Part shown: positions 50,082 through 61,627 of the stretch, in pieces
How the letters are laid out: each line of letters opens with the position of its first letter
Numbering within the stretch: position 1 is the stretch's first letter
NCBI GenBank assembly: GCA_910592205.1
Contig: CAJVPJ010000019.1
Span: 1-64,000, forward strand
Length of the DNA: 64,000 nucleotides
Direction: 5' to 3'
Source: Paraglomus occultum
Lineage: Eukaryota; Glomeromycota; Glomeromycetes; Paraglomerales; Paraglomeraceae
The notes under the pieces: model-generated
Databases searched by the model: none
What the model was told of the DNA's origin: nothing
Seen by the model: only the letters and a program-made list of their open reading frames with translations
Translations under genes and position numbers: made by a program

Positions 50082-52661
50082 AATATTTTTTAGGCTTTTC
50101 AACACAACAAGTTTTATTCACCCTATGCAGTAAGAACCTGTCGCTAGTGTAATTTATGTTATCGAAGCGCGAATCTATAACGCACTTTGTGACAGTGGGA
50201 CGGCATTTGAGCGTTCGTTACACTAACGATTCGGATGCTGTATAGCTTAGAGATCAAAAGTAGAACAGTTTCAGCGAGTAAAAAAAAAAAAGATTAGTTA
50301 ACAAAGAAGAAAGAATTAGTCAAACAAAAACCAAGGGGGGGGGTGTGAAATAAAATAGTGGTAAAAAATAACGAGATAATATATTTTATTTATAAAAAAT
50401 AAAAATAAACCTAACTATCATGAAATCTTATTATATAGTGAGAAAGGCAGCTCCTTTTCTTGCATCTAATTATTACAGTACTGAAACCCACAATAAATAA
50501 TTATTAAAAATGTTAATGTCTGTTGTAACAAACTGGGTGAGGCTCATGTTGGCAGTGAATTATCCTAATAAAACGTGATATTTTATCTGCCTTGATTTTT
50601 GAAGATTGTTGTTACTGAGAGCTTTTGCTCTAATTAACAGCATCATTGAGTCTTCCTGAACACGTTTTTTTTGTTCGTTTACCATCCAACTGTCATTAGT
50701 AAGGTGCATCATTCTCATTCCGACAGCTCATTTCTCCCAACAATTATTCCCCGGGGAAAATAACCAACCCGTTAATGTTTGTCAAATTTTGCTCAGGGAA
50801 ATGAGCTGTCGGGAAAACGAATGGCTCCTCCAGTGAATAATAAATAAGCACGCCGCCTTTCATAGTAATAAGCAAAAGTGTATTGTAATTTGAAATAAAA
50901 ATTTATAAACCACACTTGCCTTATGTAATAAACTATTTGTGAGGGGTAGATTATGCTGCTAATAGCGAAGGTGTTTCTTCACGAGAGGTATAGAATTTAT
51001 TTACCAAATATGATCAAGCAAAAGACTTGAAAAATATGGTTTGAATGATAGACTTTTATCCATGGAAATAAAATCGACACAAGCAAGTTCTGTTAATAGA
51101 GCGAGGAATTATCATATTTCTTCTATCCGATAAATATAATTATCAAGTTTCTGATAACGGGTAATATTTGTTGGTGTCGCATTATTTATTGATCATCTCA
51201 TCACATGATGTGTTATTACTGATTCAGGACAAAGACGTTGCTTCAAATTTTTCTGCGTTTTCACGATGTCTTAGTAATACCACTACAATGTTCAATCTTT
51301 TCCTGAATTTAGCAAACACCAGGGCAGAAATTTGAAAGTTATTTATGGTTGCGAAATGGAGATGCTGGAGGATGACCTTCCTCCTGGCAAATTTATCGAA
51401 TCTTGCTGGTCAGCATCGGTCTGATTATGCATTTTGCGGAACGTGGAGTATGCATGTATCAACAAGCCTCACCCATAGACTGAACACTTTTTTACCTGTT
51501 GCCATCTTGCAATAATTCGATAAAATAAAATAAAAATAACATAAAATTTCCCCGTCAATCTAATGATGATAATAATTACTTTCTTTATCCGATGAAACCC
51601 GTAGAGTTTGTGTAATACAACTGTACGTTGTTGATTCAACTATATTCTCATCGGCTCGTATCCATAATATCTCGATCCACGCACAGCCCATCGCCTGGTT
51701 TGTTGCATAGACCCCTGGTTAGTTGGATAACTGTCACACAAGTATAAACACGTAAGCAGCGTTTTGTTATTTTTAGGTCTTTGACAGAATGATTGGGTCC
51801 TATTCCTATACTGAAAAAGGGCAAAACTCACTGAATATGGGATATTTCTCCGTTCAAACAGCACGACTTGTGGTGAAAATCAAGAGGCTGATGAATGATA
51901 CTAATTTGGAGAAACAGGTGATATCGATATCAGGAGTTTTTTTCCTCTAATAAATGATTTACCATAACAGGATGTCATTATGTAATGTGGGTTGTGATAA
52001 CAACTTTGATAAGAAATGCATTTTGACACATAGAATTTGTACACGCAAAGACGCCTTTCGACGGAAACGACACTCCCGACTTAAACTAGCATTAATGCTC
52101 ATTAGTTTTCATTACCTGTTCTCGGTAATCCAATAACAAAATTGCCGAGTTAGTCTCGTAATTTTGAGACAATATCAAAAGTTATGCATTTCATTGGCAT
52201 GTTGATATCTTTCTGTTATTATTATTATTGCAATACTGGCAAAGCCATGGCTTGAAGAAGTGCGGGATTCATATTTGGATGCGATAAGAAATATGTTTGC
52301 ATGGCAACCAACCATTTTGGGTATGTTGGACAGTACAAAGTCTGCTTCTTTTTATAAGGTTTTCTTTGGTTGGTTGTTTCGTTTGCAAACGCTCAAGCCT
52401 TTCTAGTTGTGAGAAAAAAAACCTTGCCACAAATCCCGCTTCTAACAAGTAAAATTAGCGCACTCGAATAACTTAATTCACGTGTAACAAATAAACGGTT
52501 ATTATCACAATGAAATCAGTAGAACGTTTCAAAAGTCATCCCAGGAAAATTCACCAAACTAGTCTTTAATAGTCAGTTCGCTCACTTCATTGTGAATAAG
52601 CTTTGCAATATGTTGTCAATCAAATTTATCAAGATTGAGATGCGCTATATTACAAATGTTA
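50082..52661. other. Intergenic with a 15-bp inverted repeat
   Basis: 3' flank of the SAP gene, with poly-A and poly-G runs near 50280-50345. It holds inverted arms at 50720-50734 and 50798-50812 and the second copy of the 21-bp element (51191-51211). No gene is recognised. Confidence 0.5.
50720..50812. repeat. Inverted repeat, 15-bp perfect arms
   Basis: CCGACAGCTCATTTC at 50720-50734 and its exact complement GAAATGAGCTGTCGG at 50798-50812 enclose 63 nt. The spacer itself holds the palindrome TTCCCCGGGGAA. It is a possible hairpin or short transposon footprint. Confidence 0.7.
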
Positions 52662-52880
52662 TTAATATGGAAGACAAAGTCCTAAATCGGTCGCATTTTT
52701 TTTCGAGGCTTTTATTTTTGCAATTTGATGGTGTACAAGTTTAAGTTTCTTGATGGATTTTTCGTCAGTTAACGAATCTCTCTTTTTTTTTGAAACCTGT
52801 GCTGGATTGAATGTTTGCCCATTCGGACCGTTGACCCAGGTCATTAAACGCTTATCCGGTACAATACAAAATACGAACAT
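52662..52880 (-). CDS. Possible 72-aa lysine-rich hypothetical protein
   Basis: ATG at 52880, stop at 52662. The second half is helical and basic (SIKKLKLVHHQIAKIKASKK) and a MTWVNGPNGQTFNP segment precedes it, with an alternative start at that Met (60 aa). Composition is unlike the surrounding AT-rich noise, which argues for coding, but I recognise no family. It could also be the last exon of a longer gene. Confidence 0.35.
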   Translation of the reverse strand: MFVFCIVPDKRLMTWVNGPNGQTFNPAQVSKKKRDSLTDEKSIKKLKLVHHQIAKIKASKKNATDLGLCLPY

Positions 52881-53384
52881 TAATATTTGATATTAACTTT
52901 AATATTAATATGGAGGTATTATTTGGAATTGTTTAAACAATACACCGAGCGGGTGAATGTCTGCAGTATCACCGTCAAAGTGAGATTTAATTAATGAAAA
53001 CAAAAGAGAGAGAGACAGGTAAAATAGACTCTTCTTTAGTTACAAGGTGATATTTTAGTGTGCATTATGGAGGTGACACACTACGTAATAATAGCAACAC
53101 ATTCCCATTATTACATAGCTGATACAGTTATAATGCCTTTATTGTTGGGCCGAAGGAGCATAATTTTTCCACCGGGAAAAAAAGGGATGATACAATATTA
53201 ACCAATGAAGCAGATTGCATTTGACAAGAAAAAAAAAGGGCTATTATTATTATGTATGCATTTATAAGCATGTGTACTTGAAAAATTCATCATTAGATGT
53301 AACAATGATATTCCATTCCTATTTCTTGTATTACCATCCTTGACTATATCATGTTGCCCCTCTCTTCCACCAAAGAACTTTGTC
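52881..53384. other. Intergenic, weak coding signal only
   Basis: A 44-codon frame starting with ATGGAGGTGACACAC near 53067 is the only candidate. It could be an upstream exon of the 53385-53540 frame, but I could not connect them. Confidence 0.35.
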
Positions 53385-53540
53385 GTCAGTCTGCCTTGTC
53401 CCACGGAGAAAGAAAATACTAACGACTGTAACAGCGATAACGGAAAGAGCGAGGTTGCCGACCATCTTCAATTAAGGATAAAAAGACCTGTTTCCTCCGA
53501 TGCTGTCGAATCATTAGCCAAAAATATTTATAACGTTTAG
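53385..53540 (+). other. Possible last exon of an unidentified gene
   Basis: After an acceptor-like CCACCAAAG, a frame reads NFVVSLPCPTEKENTNDC and continues to a stop at 53540 (51 codons, charged, ending SLAKNIYNV). It looks coding in composition, but no start exon or family could be identified. It lies 137 bp upstream of the TMEM41-type gene on the same strand. Confidence 0.25.
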
Positions 53541-53677
53541 TGTAAATTTAGTTAATACATTACGTACTTGTTGTAATATCCCATTTCTTATCCGCTACTC
53601 TTTATACAAAAGGCAAGACAGAGTGCAAACACCCCTCTATAATTATAATTTTCTATCCTCTTGTGTACTTGCGTATT

Positions 53678-54848
53678 ATGCCCGCTAAAATAACACTGCA
53701 TAGTCCAACGCCTTCCCTGGCTCCTCTTCTTCTTCCTTCCTCACCAACCGACTCGGTCATAGACCTTCCTCTTTCACCACCACCACATAAACGTCGCAAT
53801 AGTTTACCAGTTCCCCATGCGTCCATACTCTCCCGCATACTATTTCTTCTTACTTGTGCGGCTGTCACACTCTTTGGAATTGTGTTGTTATTACGAACAA
53901 TACCCAACTTGTCACTTCCTATAACAATAGAACAAGTAAAGATACAAGCAGAAGTGTTGGAGGAATATTCAAATGGGAGTTGGAAAGGATGGACTCATAT
54001 AGTGTTTGTGTTGAGCGTTATCTACGTATGGAAGCAGGCCTTCTCAGTGCCGGGTGCCATATTTTTGGTATGTTGACAAGGTGAAATTTGGGGGGTTTAT
54101 GTAAACTGGCGTAAATCAGCTCGGTAAAATTAACGCACGTCTTTTAAAATTTCAAATCAGAACATTCTCGCTGGAGCACTGTACGGCCCAGTTGTTGCAA
54201 CTCTCTTGACTTCCATTTTAACTGGAATCGGCGCATCTTTTGCGTACTTTATTGGTAAATTCGTCGGTCAGCCTATCTTTGAGCAACATTTTCCGGATAA
54301 ACTCGTCTATCTCCGTAAGCAAGTAGAGGAAAACAATGACGGGCTATTTTATTATTTGGTATTCATAAGGATGTTTCCTCTGTCGCCTTGGTGGTGAGTG
54401 CTCTTAAGGGGAGGAGGAGATGGTGAGAGCGAGCTGTTTCGTGGGATATTGGTTGTCACTATAAATTGTGCGGTATGCAAATCGATAAAGCAAAAATGCG
54501 TGATATTATTAATCACGTGCAAATTCACAATAATTAAACCGTTTCTCTTCTCTATTTCAATTCAGGCTTCTTAATCTCGCCTCACCTCTACTTTGCATTC
54601 CTCTGGGACCATTTTTCTTCTCAATGGTCTTCGGATCAATCCCATACAACCTTGCATGCTGTCAAGCGGGTGATATTCTCCAAGAACTTAGTTCCACGGC
54701 TGACATATGGCAACCAATTTTACTGTTGAAAATGTTATTGGTGTCAATATTGAGTTTGGTTCCGCCATTTTTGACAAGGCGGCTCAAGCGATGGAACGAA
54801 GAGCGCGTTGCAAGGGGCGTAATGGTCTCGGAAATGACAAGCGTATGA
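53678..54848 (+). CDS. VTT/DedA-type membrane protein, TMEM41/TVP38 family
   Basis: Three exons, 53678-54067, 54161-54393 and 54566-54848, in frame, 301 aa. There is an N-terminal Ser/Pro cytosolic stretch, then membrane helix 1 (RILFLLTCAAVTLFGIVLLL). The VTT core follows: FVLSVIYVWKQAFSVPGAIF, NILAGALYGPVVATLLTSIL, IGASFAYFIGKFVG, then the signature VFIRMFPLSPWWLLNLASPL with Arg and Pro residues, and SMVFGSIPYNL. The C-terminus is basic (TRRLKRWNEERVARG). Family members are ER/Golgi proteins; TMEM41B and VMP1 are phospholipid scramblases used in autophagy and lipid droplets, while Tvp38 is in the Golgi. The FxRMxPLxPWW pattern favours the TMEM41 branch. Confidence 0.88.
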
Positions 54849-55599
54849 TTTAATGTATTTCTAATATTAGACTGGATAATCAAAGCGTCGAACAATAATC
54901 AAGAAGAGAAAAAAAAAAGAGGAGCAGTATGAAAATTGTGTTAATAATGTGTGTAATTTTAGTTAATGGACTATTATCCAAATTGGACTTTTTTTGTTAA
55001 TCACTCTACAGATATGTTGAAGAAGCAGTCGATGTAAAAAAAATATAATAGAAATCGACTGTGAAAAAGTCTATGATATATGAATTGTAACAGTAATAAA
55101 CCAGTAACACTATTTTAATAACAAATGTCCGAGTTTTACCTGTACGATAACTTGATCACTAACAGTCGGTTTTAACAGCATTGACGATTTTACGAGAAAG
55201 TCAAAAACTTTACTCGTCGTCACGTGTATGCATAATACACAGCACAGCGTTTTCAATAGCACACTTATATCCTGGGATCGCGTAAAAGTAAATCATCTAC
55301 GGGCGCCATTATGACTTGTCTTAAAATTTTGCCCGGAAAATATTGCTATAAAAAATTCAATATTACAAGGTTAAACAAGTTGCGATAGGCTGAACCGTTC
55401 AAACAACTTTATCGCGAGGAACTTTTATCACAACGAGGTGCTATCTTTAGTAGAACTTTTAAGGTGCTCAGCTGTCATTCATCAAGAATGTGTCACGTTA
55501 ATGATTACGTCACCAAAAAATGACAGTAAATCCCAAAGCGAACCTAACTGAATCGATTAATGTTTATTATTTCCCATTTCGTTGCCTCTTACTGTAAAC
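54849..55599. other. Intergenic, no gene seen
   Basis: AT-rich spacer between two plus-strand genes. It contains no long open frame or repeat of note. Confidence 0.55.
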
Positions 55600-57741
55600 A
55601 TGTCTCTATATGGGGACTTGCCACCTCCCACCCACACTACTACCTCGAGCGGTCCCTCCGATGAGGACCAGCAGAAACAGTCTGTCTCAGACATACAGTC
55701 AGCAAATCCGAAGACTAAACAATCCGCCCTCCCAGGTACAAGCTGTCCTGGAAAAAAAAAGTGCTTAATATGAGACGACAAGAGTGGCTCGGATTTATGA
55801 TAAGTTGTTAAAAAGCTCAGTCAAAAGCAAAAAGATTACGTCAACTTACTTCTGTCATATTTCGCCTGAATGAAAAAAAAAAAAAAAAAACAAACTGTTG
55901 GTTATTGGAACTCTATTATTCAGCCGGATGGGCGTCTGCGTCGCTTCGTTTCATGCCTCAGCGAAAACCTGTGGTGCAAGCAAAACCACGACTTGTTCCT
56001 AGAGTCACAGCTACCGCCTCCTCCACCACTGTCGCCAACTCTGTCACTACTGCTGAAAGTAAAGTCTCGACGACCATAGTTAGTAGCACTTTAGCTACAC
56101 AAGCAAAGCAGCCTAGTACTTCGGAGGATGTGAACGAGTATAAACAAGCTTGGGCAAATCCTCGCGTTCAGCGGACCAGTTTTGATAAAGTGAGTTTTTA
56201 TTCAACGTGCTTTTCCGCAAACCCTAAAAGAAAAACCATGTCGTCTCGCGCAATTTAAAAAAAGAACCAACACGCTGAACTTCGTTAAAGAAAAAGGCTA
56301 GTAAAGGCGTAAAGAAGCAAACATCTTTGCGCATGGAAGATGATTATGATCCTACGCGACCGAACGATTACGAGGAATATAAGGAACTTGAAAAGCGACG
56401 TCGTGAAGAAGAATTGAATCGGCGTCATGTAGAAAGAAAGCGTCATCAGTCTAATAGTCCCGGGAGTGACAAACATTCTCCGTCAAGTAAATATGTAGTT
56501 ATTGGGGGGTTTTAAACGTTACTATGTCTTTTAAAGGTACTGAAATTATTTACATATGTATATATGTTTTTCAGGTCACTTTGCACCACCTTCATCGTAT
56601 TTGGATTCACCGCCGTCATCAAAAGCCAGCGAGTTGGCCGAGGATACGAGTGCGTTACGTCTCGCACCGGCTAAAATTGACCTTGACATTTCCGGTGAAG
56701 AAGCTTATTTGCGTCGCGCGCGTTTGAGTAACAAGTCAGCAGTGTCTGAAAATACTCCAAAGTAACTATAGTTGGTTCATTAATTAGTGTAGTGGTTTTA
56801 TTGTTAATTAACGTTGATTGCTTTTTAGGACACAGCCAGAGGTGCGTGCTGCTGGTCTTGGTCCTGGCGAAGAGTTTGCTCAGCGGATGCTTGCCAAGTA
56901 TGGCTGGCAGGAGGGACAAGGTTAGAAAAGACGAGCTTTTCATCCAGCTGGCATGTACACGAATGCTTATAGTATTTGATGAATTACAGGCCTTGGAAAG
57001 AGTGAGCAGGGTATTAGCGAGCCTTTAATAGTACAAAAGACAGATGCTAGAACCGCCATAATATCAAATGTATCAACAAATTCAACAGGTATTGATTTCC
57101 TTGTTATCATTGTTAATTCTGAATTCCGTTCTAACATTACAACATATTCTCTAAGCACGGTTTAGCGATTCGTTGGCTACGAAGGCGAATACTGTAGATC
57201 GTACCAATTCACCGCCTGATACAGAAACGATGTCTAGAGTTGTATTACTGACAAATATGGTACTTAGCCATAAAATGGTTTTTGCTTTGCGGAGGCAAAA
57301 GTGGATAGAAAGAGCGCGATACTGATTAATATTTATTGTAGGTTGGTCCGGGTGAAGTAGATGATATGCTGCAAGAAGAGACAGCCGATGAATGTAATGA
57401 GAAATACGGAACTGTCGAACGTTGCCTGATTTTTGAGGTAAATTTGGAGTTGTTTACGAGTAGACTTTTTATTACCACATTTTTAACAACTGGGGATATA
57501 TATATTTTTTAACAAGGTACCAAATGGTCAACTTTCTGATGATGAGGCTGTGAGAATTTTTGTGAAATTTGTCGGCCAAGAGGCCGCCATCAAAGCTAAG
57601 CGTGATCTAAATGGTCGGTTTTTTGGTGGCCGGGCGGTTACCGCAAGATTTTTTGACGAGGGGCGGTTTGATAGATTGGATTTGGCTCCTTCTCCTTCTG
57701 AACTTCAAAGAGCCAAGAAAAAGGATCACGGAGTTGGATAA
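55600..57741 (+). CDS. RBM17: SPF45/RBM17 splicing factor
   Basis: Nine exons: 55600-55735, 55924-56189, 56291-56486, 56575-56761, 56829-56920, 56990-57088, 57156-57259, 57342-57437 and 57517-57741, total 466 aa, every phase consistent. It begins MSLYGDLPPP like animal SPF45, then GWASASLRFMPQ, DDYDPTRPNDYEEYKE, a charged region, a G-patch (AQRMLAKYGWQEGQGLGKSE), then VVLLTNMVGPGEVDDML and a C-terminal U2AF-homology motif (ETADECNEKYGTVERC, DDEAVRIFVKF, LNGRFFGGRAVTARFF). The RFF in the last block matches the Arg-x-Phe pocket that binds UHM ligand motifs. SPF45 acts in late 3' splice site choice and on short introns. Intron 1 carries an 18-base poly-A at 55873-55890. Confidence 0.93.
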
Positions 57742-58435
57742 TATAAAAGCTAATGATTATCATACTATATCGCCACATAATATGTGTTTAAGGGGATAGG
57801 AGAGGAACTCGTGTTGGGAGGGGATTTGTTGTAGTTGTGACAGAGGAAAAGTGTTTTATTACGTGTAATTTTATTACATTGCCTCTAATTCAGACAATAT
57901 GATAATGATACCAATCAGGACAAATTTTGTATACCTCGCTTTTGTAGATGAATTTCATATTTGGAATGCGCCGTTGGAACGTTGATGTTTTCCCAACATA
58001 GGAAATAGAATTTGTGACCATGAAACGTATTTAAGCTCATCGATAACTCTGAGTGTTTGAAGCAATGATTGGAATTGGCAGCTGGTAAAATGTGTGTTAC
58101 ATCTACTACTACTAATACTAATACTATTACTATGCTGTACATCCTCACCATGATGCAAAGTATGATTGTTGATTATCATCAACCTCAGGGAAATCATTCT
58201 TTTATAAATCTCATGATTTTTGCTGCATGCACAATGCACAATGCATAACGGAGCTTGAGAATAACATGACTCAAAAGTATCTTGACCTGTTTGATCATCC
58301 AATCTTTGACACTTTTGGACTAAGGTGAAACTGCTTGTGGAAATGCTTCACCAAATATGAGTCAAACACTACTGAGTTTACATTTCTCTCTTTATAACTT
58401 GCTTTAGTATACGACTAACTGCTATTGTCTTTCAG
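57742..58435. other. Intergenic, no gene seen
   Basis: Spacer between SPF45 and the transposase remnant. The minus-strand frames at 57915-58302 show no recognisable protein. Confidence 0.45.
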
Positions 58436-58821
58436 GAATTATATCTGTGACAGTGCCAATAGTAAATTTCTCAGTCATTATGACCAGCAATTTTGTCCAT
58501 CTAAACACACGCATTTAGATCGAACAGAAAATGTTGAGAGTATGGGCCATAAAATTATTCTCGATCCCAAATTATATTCCGAGTTAAAGTTCATTGAGCA
58601 ATGTTGGGGCGCTGCTAAACGATATACACGGCAACATTGCAATTACGCTTGTAACAGTTAAGGAAACTCTTCCATCTGCGTTGAATTCTATTTCTCTACA
58701 GGCAACACGAAAATATGCACTAAGATCTAAACGATTTATGGATTGTTATAAGGATTGGAGGTACGACAGGCAGAATTTGCCTGAAACGATTTTTATTTCT
58801 TCTTTGAAGCTGCGACGATAG
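58436..58821 (+). pseudogene. Decayed C-terminal fragment of a DDE transposase
   Basis: The first frame (58436-58662) has MGHKIILDPKLYSELKFIEQ then CWGAAKRYTRQHCNYAC. This matches the end of the DDE core of intronless fungal transposases (typically GH-x-FxPKFHCELNxIExxWGxxKxY, then HCDYT). After a stop the homology continues in another frame (about 58655-58775: TVKETLPSALNSISLQATRK, FMDCYKDW), so there is a frameshift near 58657. The catalytic Asp residues and the whole N-terminus are absent, no terminal repeats were found, and the key PKFHCELN reads PKLYSELK. It is dead. Its 3' end overlaps the last exon of mS33 on the other strand. Confidence 0.75.
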
Positions 58822-59194
58822 CACGTTTCCCTTGTCCTGAAAAAATAAAGACATTTCGAGTTTAGATATTAATATCTAAAATTTCTGCCAGGTCCTAAAA
58901 TTCTGCCAACTTACCTTTCTTCGGCGCACCCTTTCCCCTCCGTTTCCTTCTAGCAATATCATCCAACCTACGCTGCTCGCCTTGATCGACCAAGTCAAAA
59001 TCTGGAAACATATTACTTATTTCCTTCAGTTTGATCATTTTCGCCGGATACCAATTGACTATACTTGGACCAATAAGACGCTGTTTTAAGATTTTGTTGC
59101 CAGTACGTGCCGAAGTCGGATTGTAGACTGTGTTAAAAAGGGAGCAGGTCAACTCTTGAAGTTTGAGCAGGCGAGGTTTTGGAAGTAATGCCAT
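58793..59194 (-). CDS. MRPS33: Mitochondrial small ribosomal subunit protein mS33
   Basis: Two exons, 59194-58915 and 58836-58793, joined G+GA, 107 aa, the normal size for mS33. The family body is clear: LTCSLFNTVYNPTSARTGNK, ILKQRLIGPSIVNWYPAKM, then FPDFDLVDQGEQRRLDDIAR and a basic end RKRRGKGAPKKG. The second exon adds QGKRAIVAASKKK. Reading through without splicing would end in KLAEF, so the last exon rests on the donor GTAAGT and acceptor TTTTTTCAG. It is head to head with mitochondrial TrpRS, with 354 bp between the start codons, so a shared promoter for two mitochondrial translation genes is likely. Confidence 0.9.
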
Positions 59195-59548
59195 TTTAAA
59201 TATGCAATTGGGATAGCTAGGTCTTTTTATAAACTTGAAATTTTGCACCGAAATTTTGAAAACACGTGATCATACCCGACATAGTCAAAGCTTATAGCGT
59301 CCATACCACTCTGTGAAGACTCTCAAGATACAATGAGTAGCCAGTTTAGATAGAAACATAATCTGGGAAACGGAACAACATTTCTACACCCTGGAAATAA
59401 TCATCCATTGATTTATAAAGAGAATATTGAACTTGGAACCAGAAATAAAAATAAATCATTTTTGTGTCTCTTTATTAAAACTTTAAAGTTTCCTTTCACC
59501 AATGATACAAACCTCCCCCTGAAAAATTTTATTTCGTATATTGTTGGA
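59195..59548. promoter_or_regulatory. Likely bidirectional promoter of mS33 and mitochondrial TrpRS
   Basis: A 354-bp gap between two divergent start codons of genes for mitochondrial translation. I see no obvious consensus site; the call rests on gene arrangement. Confidence 0.4.
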
Positions 59549-61100
<1,552 letters not shown>

Positions 61101-61627
61101 ATTTACATAAAACATCAAATAACTTTTCTGCTATTCACACGTGAATGAACTACAGGAAATGTCGCCAATCATTCTGGCTTGGCTTTCCGTACTGTAATCG
61201 TTGCGTCGATTGTCAGATAACTTTAGAATTCCATCTGATCAGCCCAAATTGAGCGTAAAGCTTAAAAAAAGTGGTCATGGTATCTACTCGTAAATGCTGC
61301 CTCAATTTTTCTACGAACGTAACTAAAGTTGTTAGAGAAAAACTTGTTTAGGCTTTTTGACATTGTCCTGGATAAATCCACAAGGTTTAAAGCAACCTCC
61401 TTTTCCCCGCAAATCAACGACTATCATTACTAATTTTTTCGCCGCGTCCGAAGTTTCAAAACCAGCGGTTGCGCATAGGATGACGTAATCGATAATTCTA
61501 TTGGTTAGGAGTTTGACGTCGAAAAATTGATGAATTATTTATAAACTGATATTCCAACCTGCACTTTAATACTTCTCATAGGAGAGGTTCTTTTGAAGAC
61601 TCTTAGTATGCGAGTTATAAGAACAGA
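61101..61627. other. Intergenic, promoter side of the exonuclease gene
   Basis: About 530 bp between two plus-strand genes. No gene or repeat was noticed. Confidence 0.5.
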
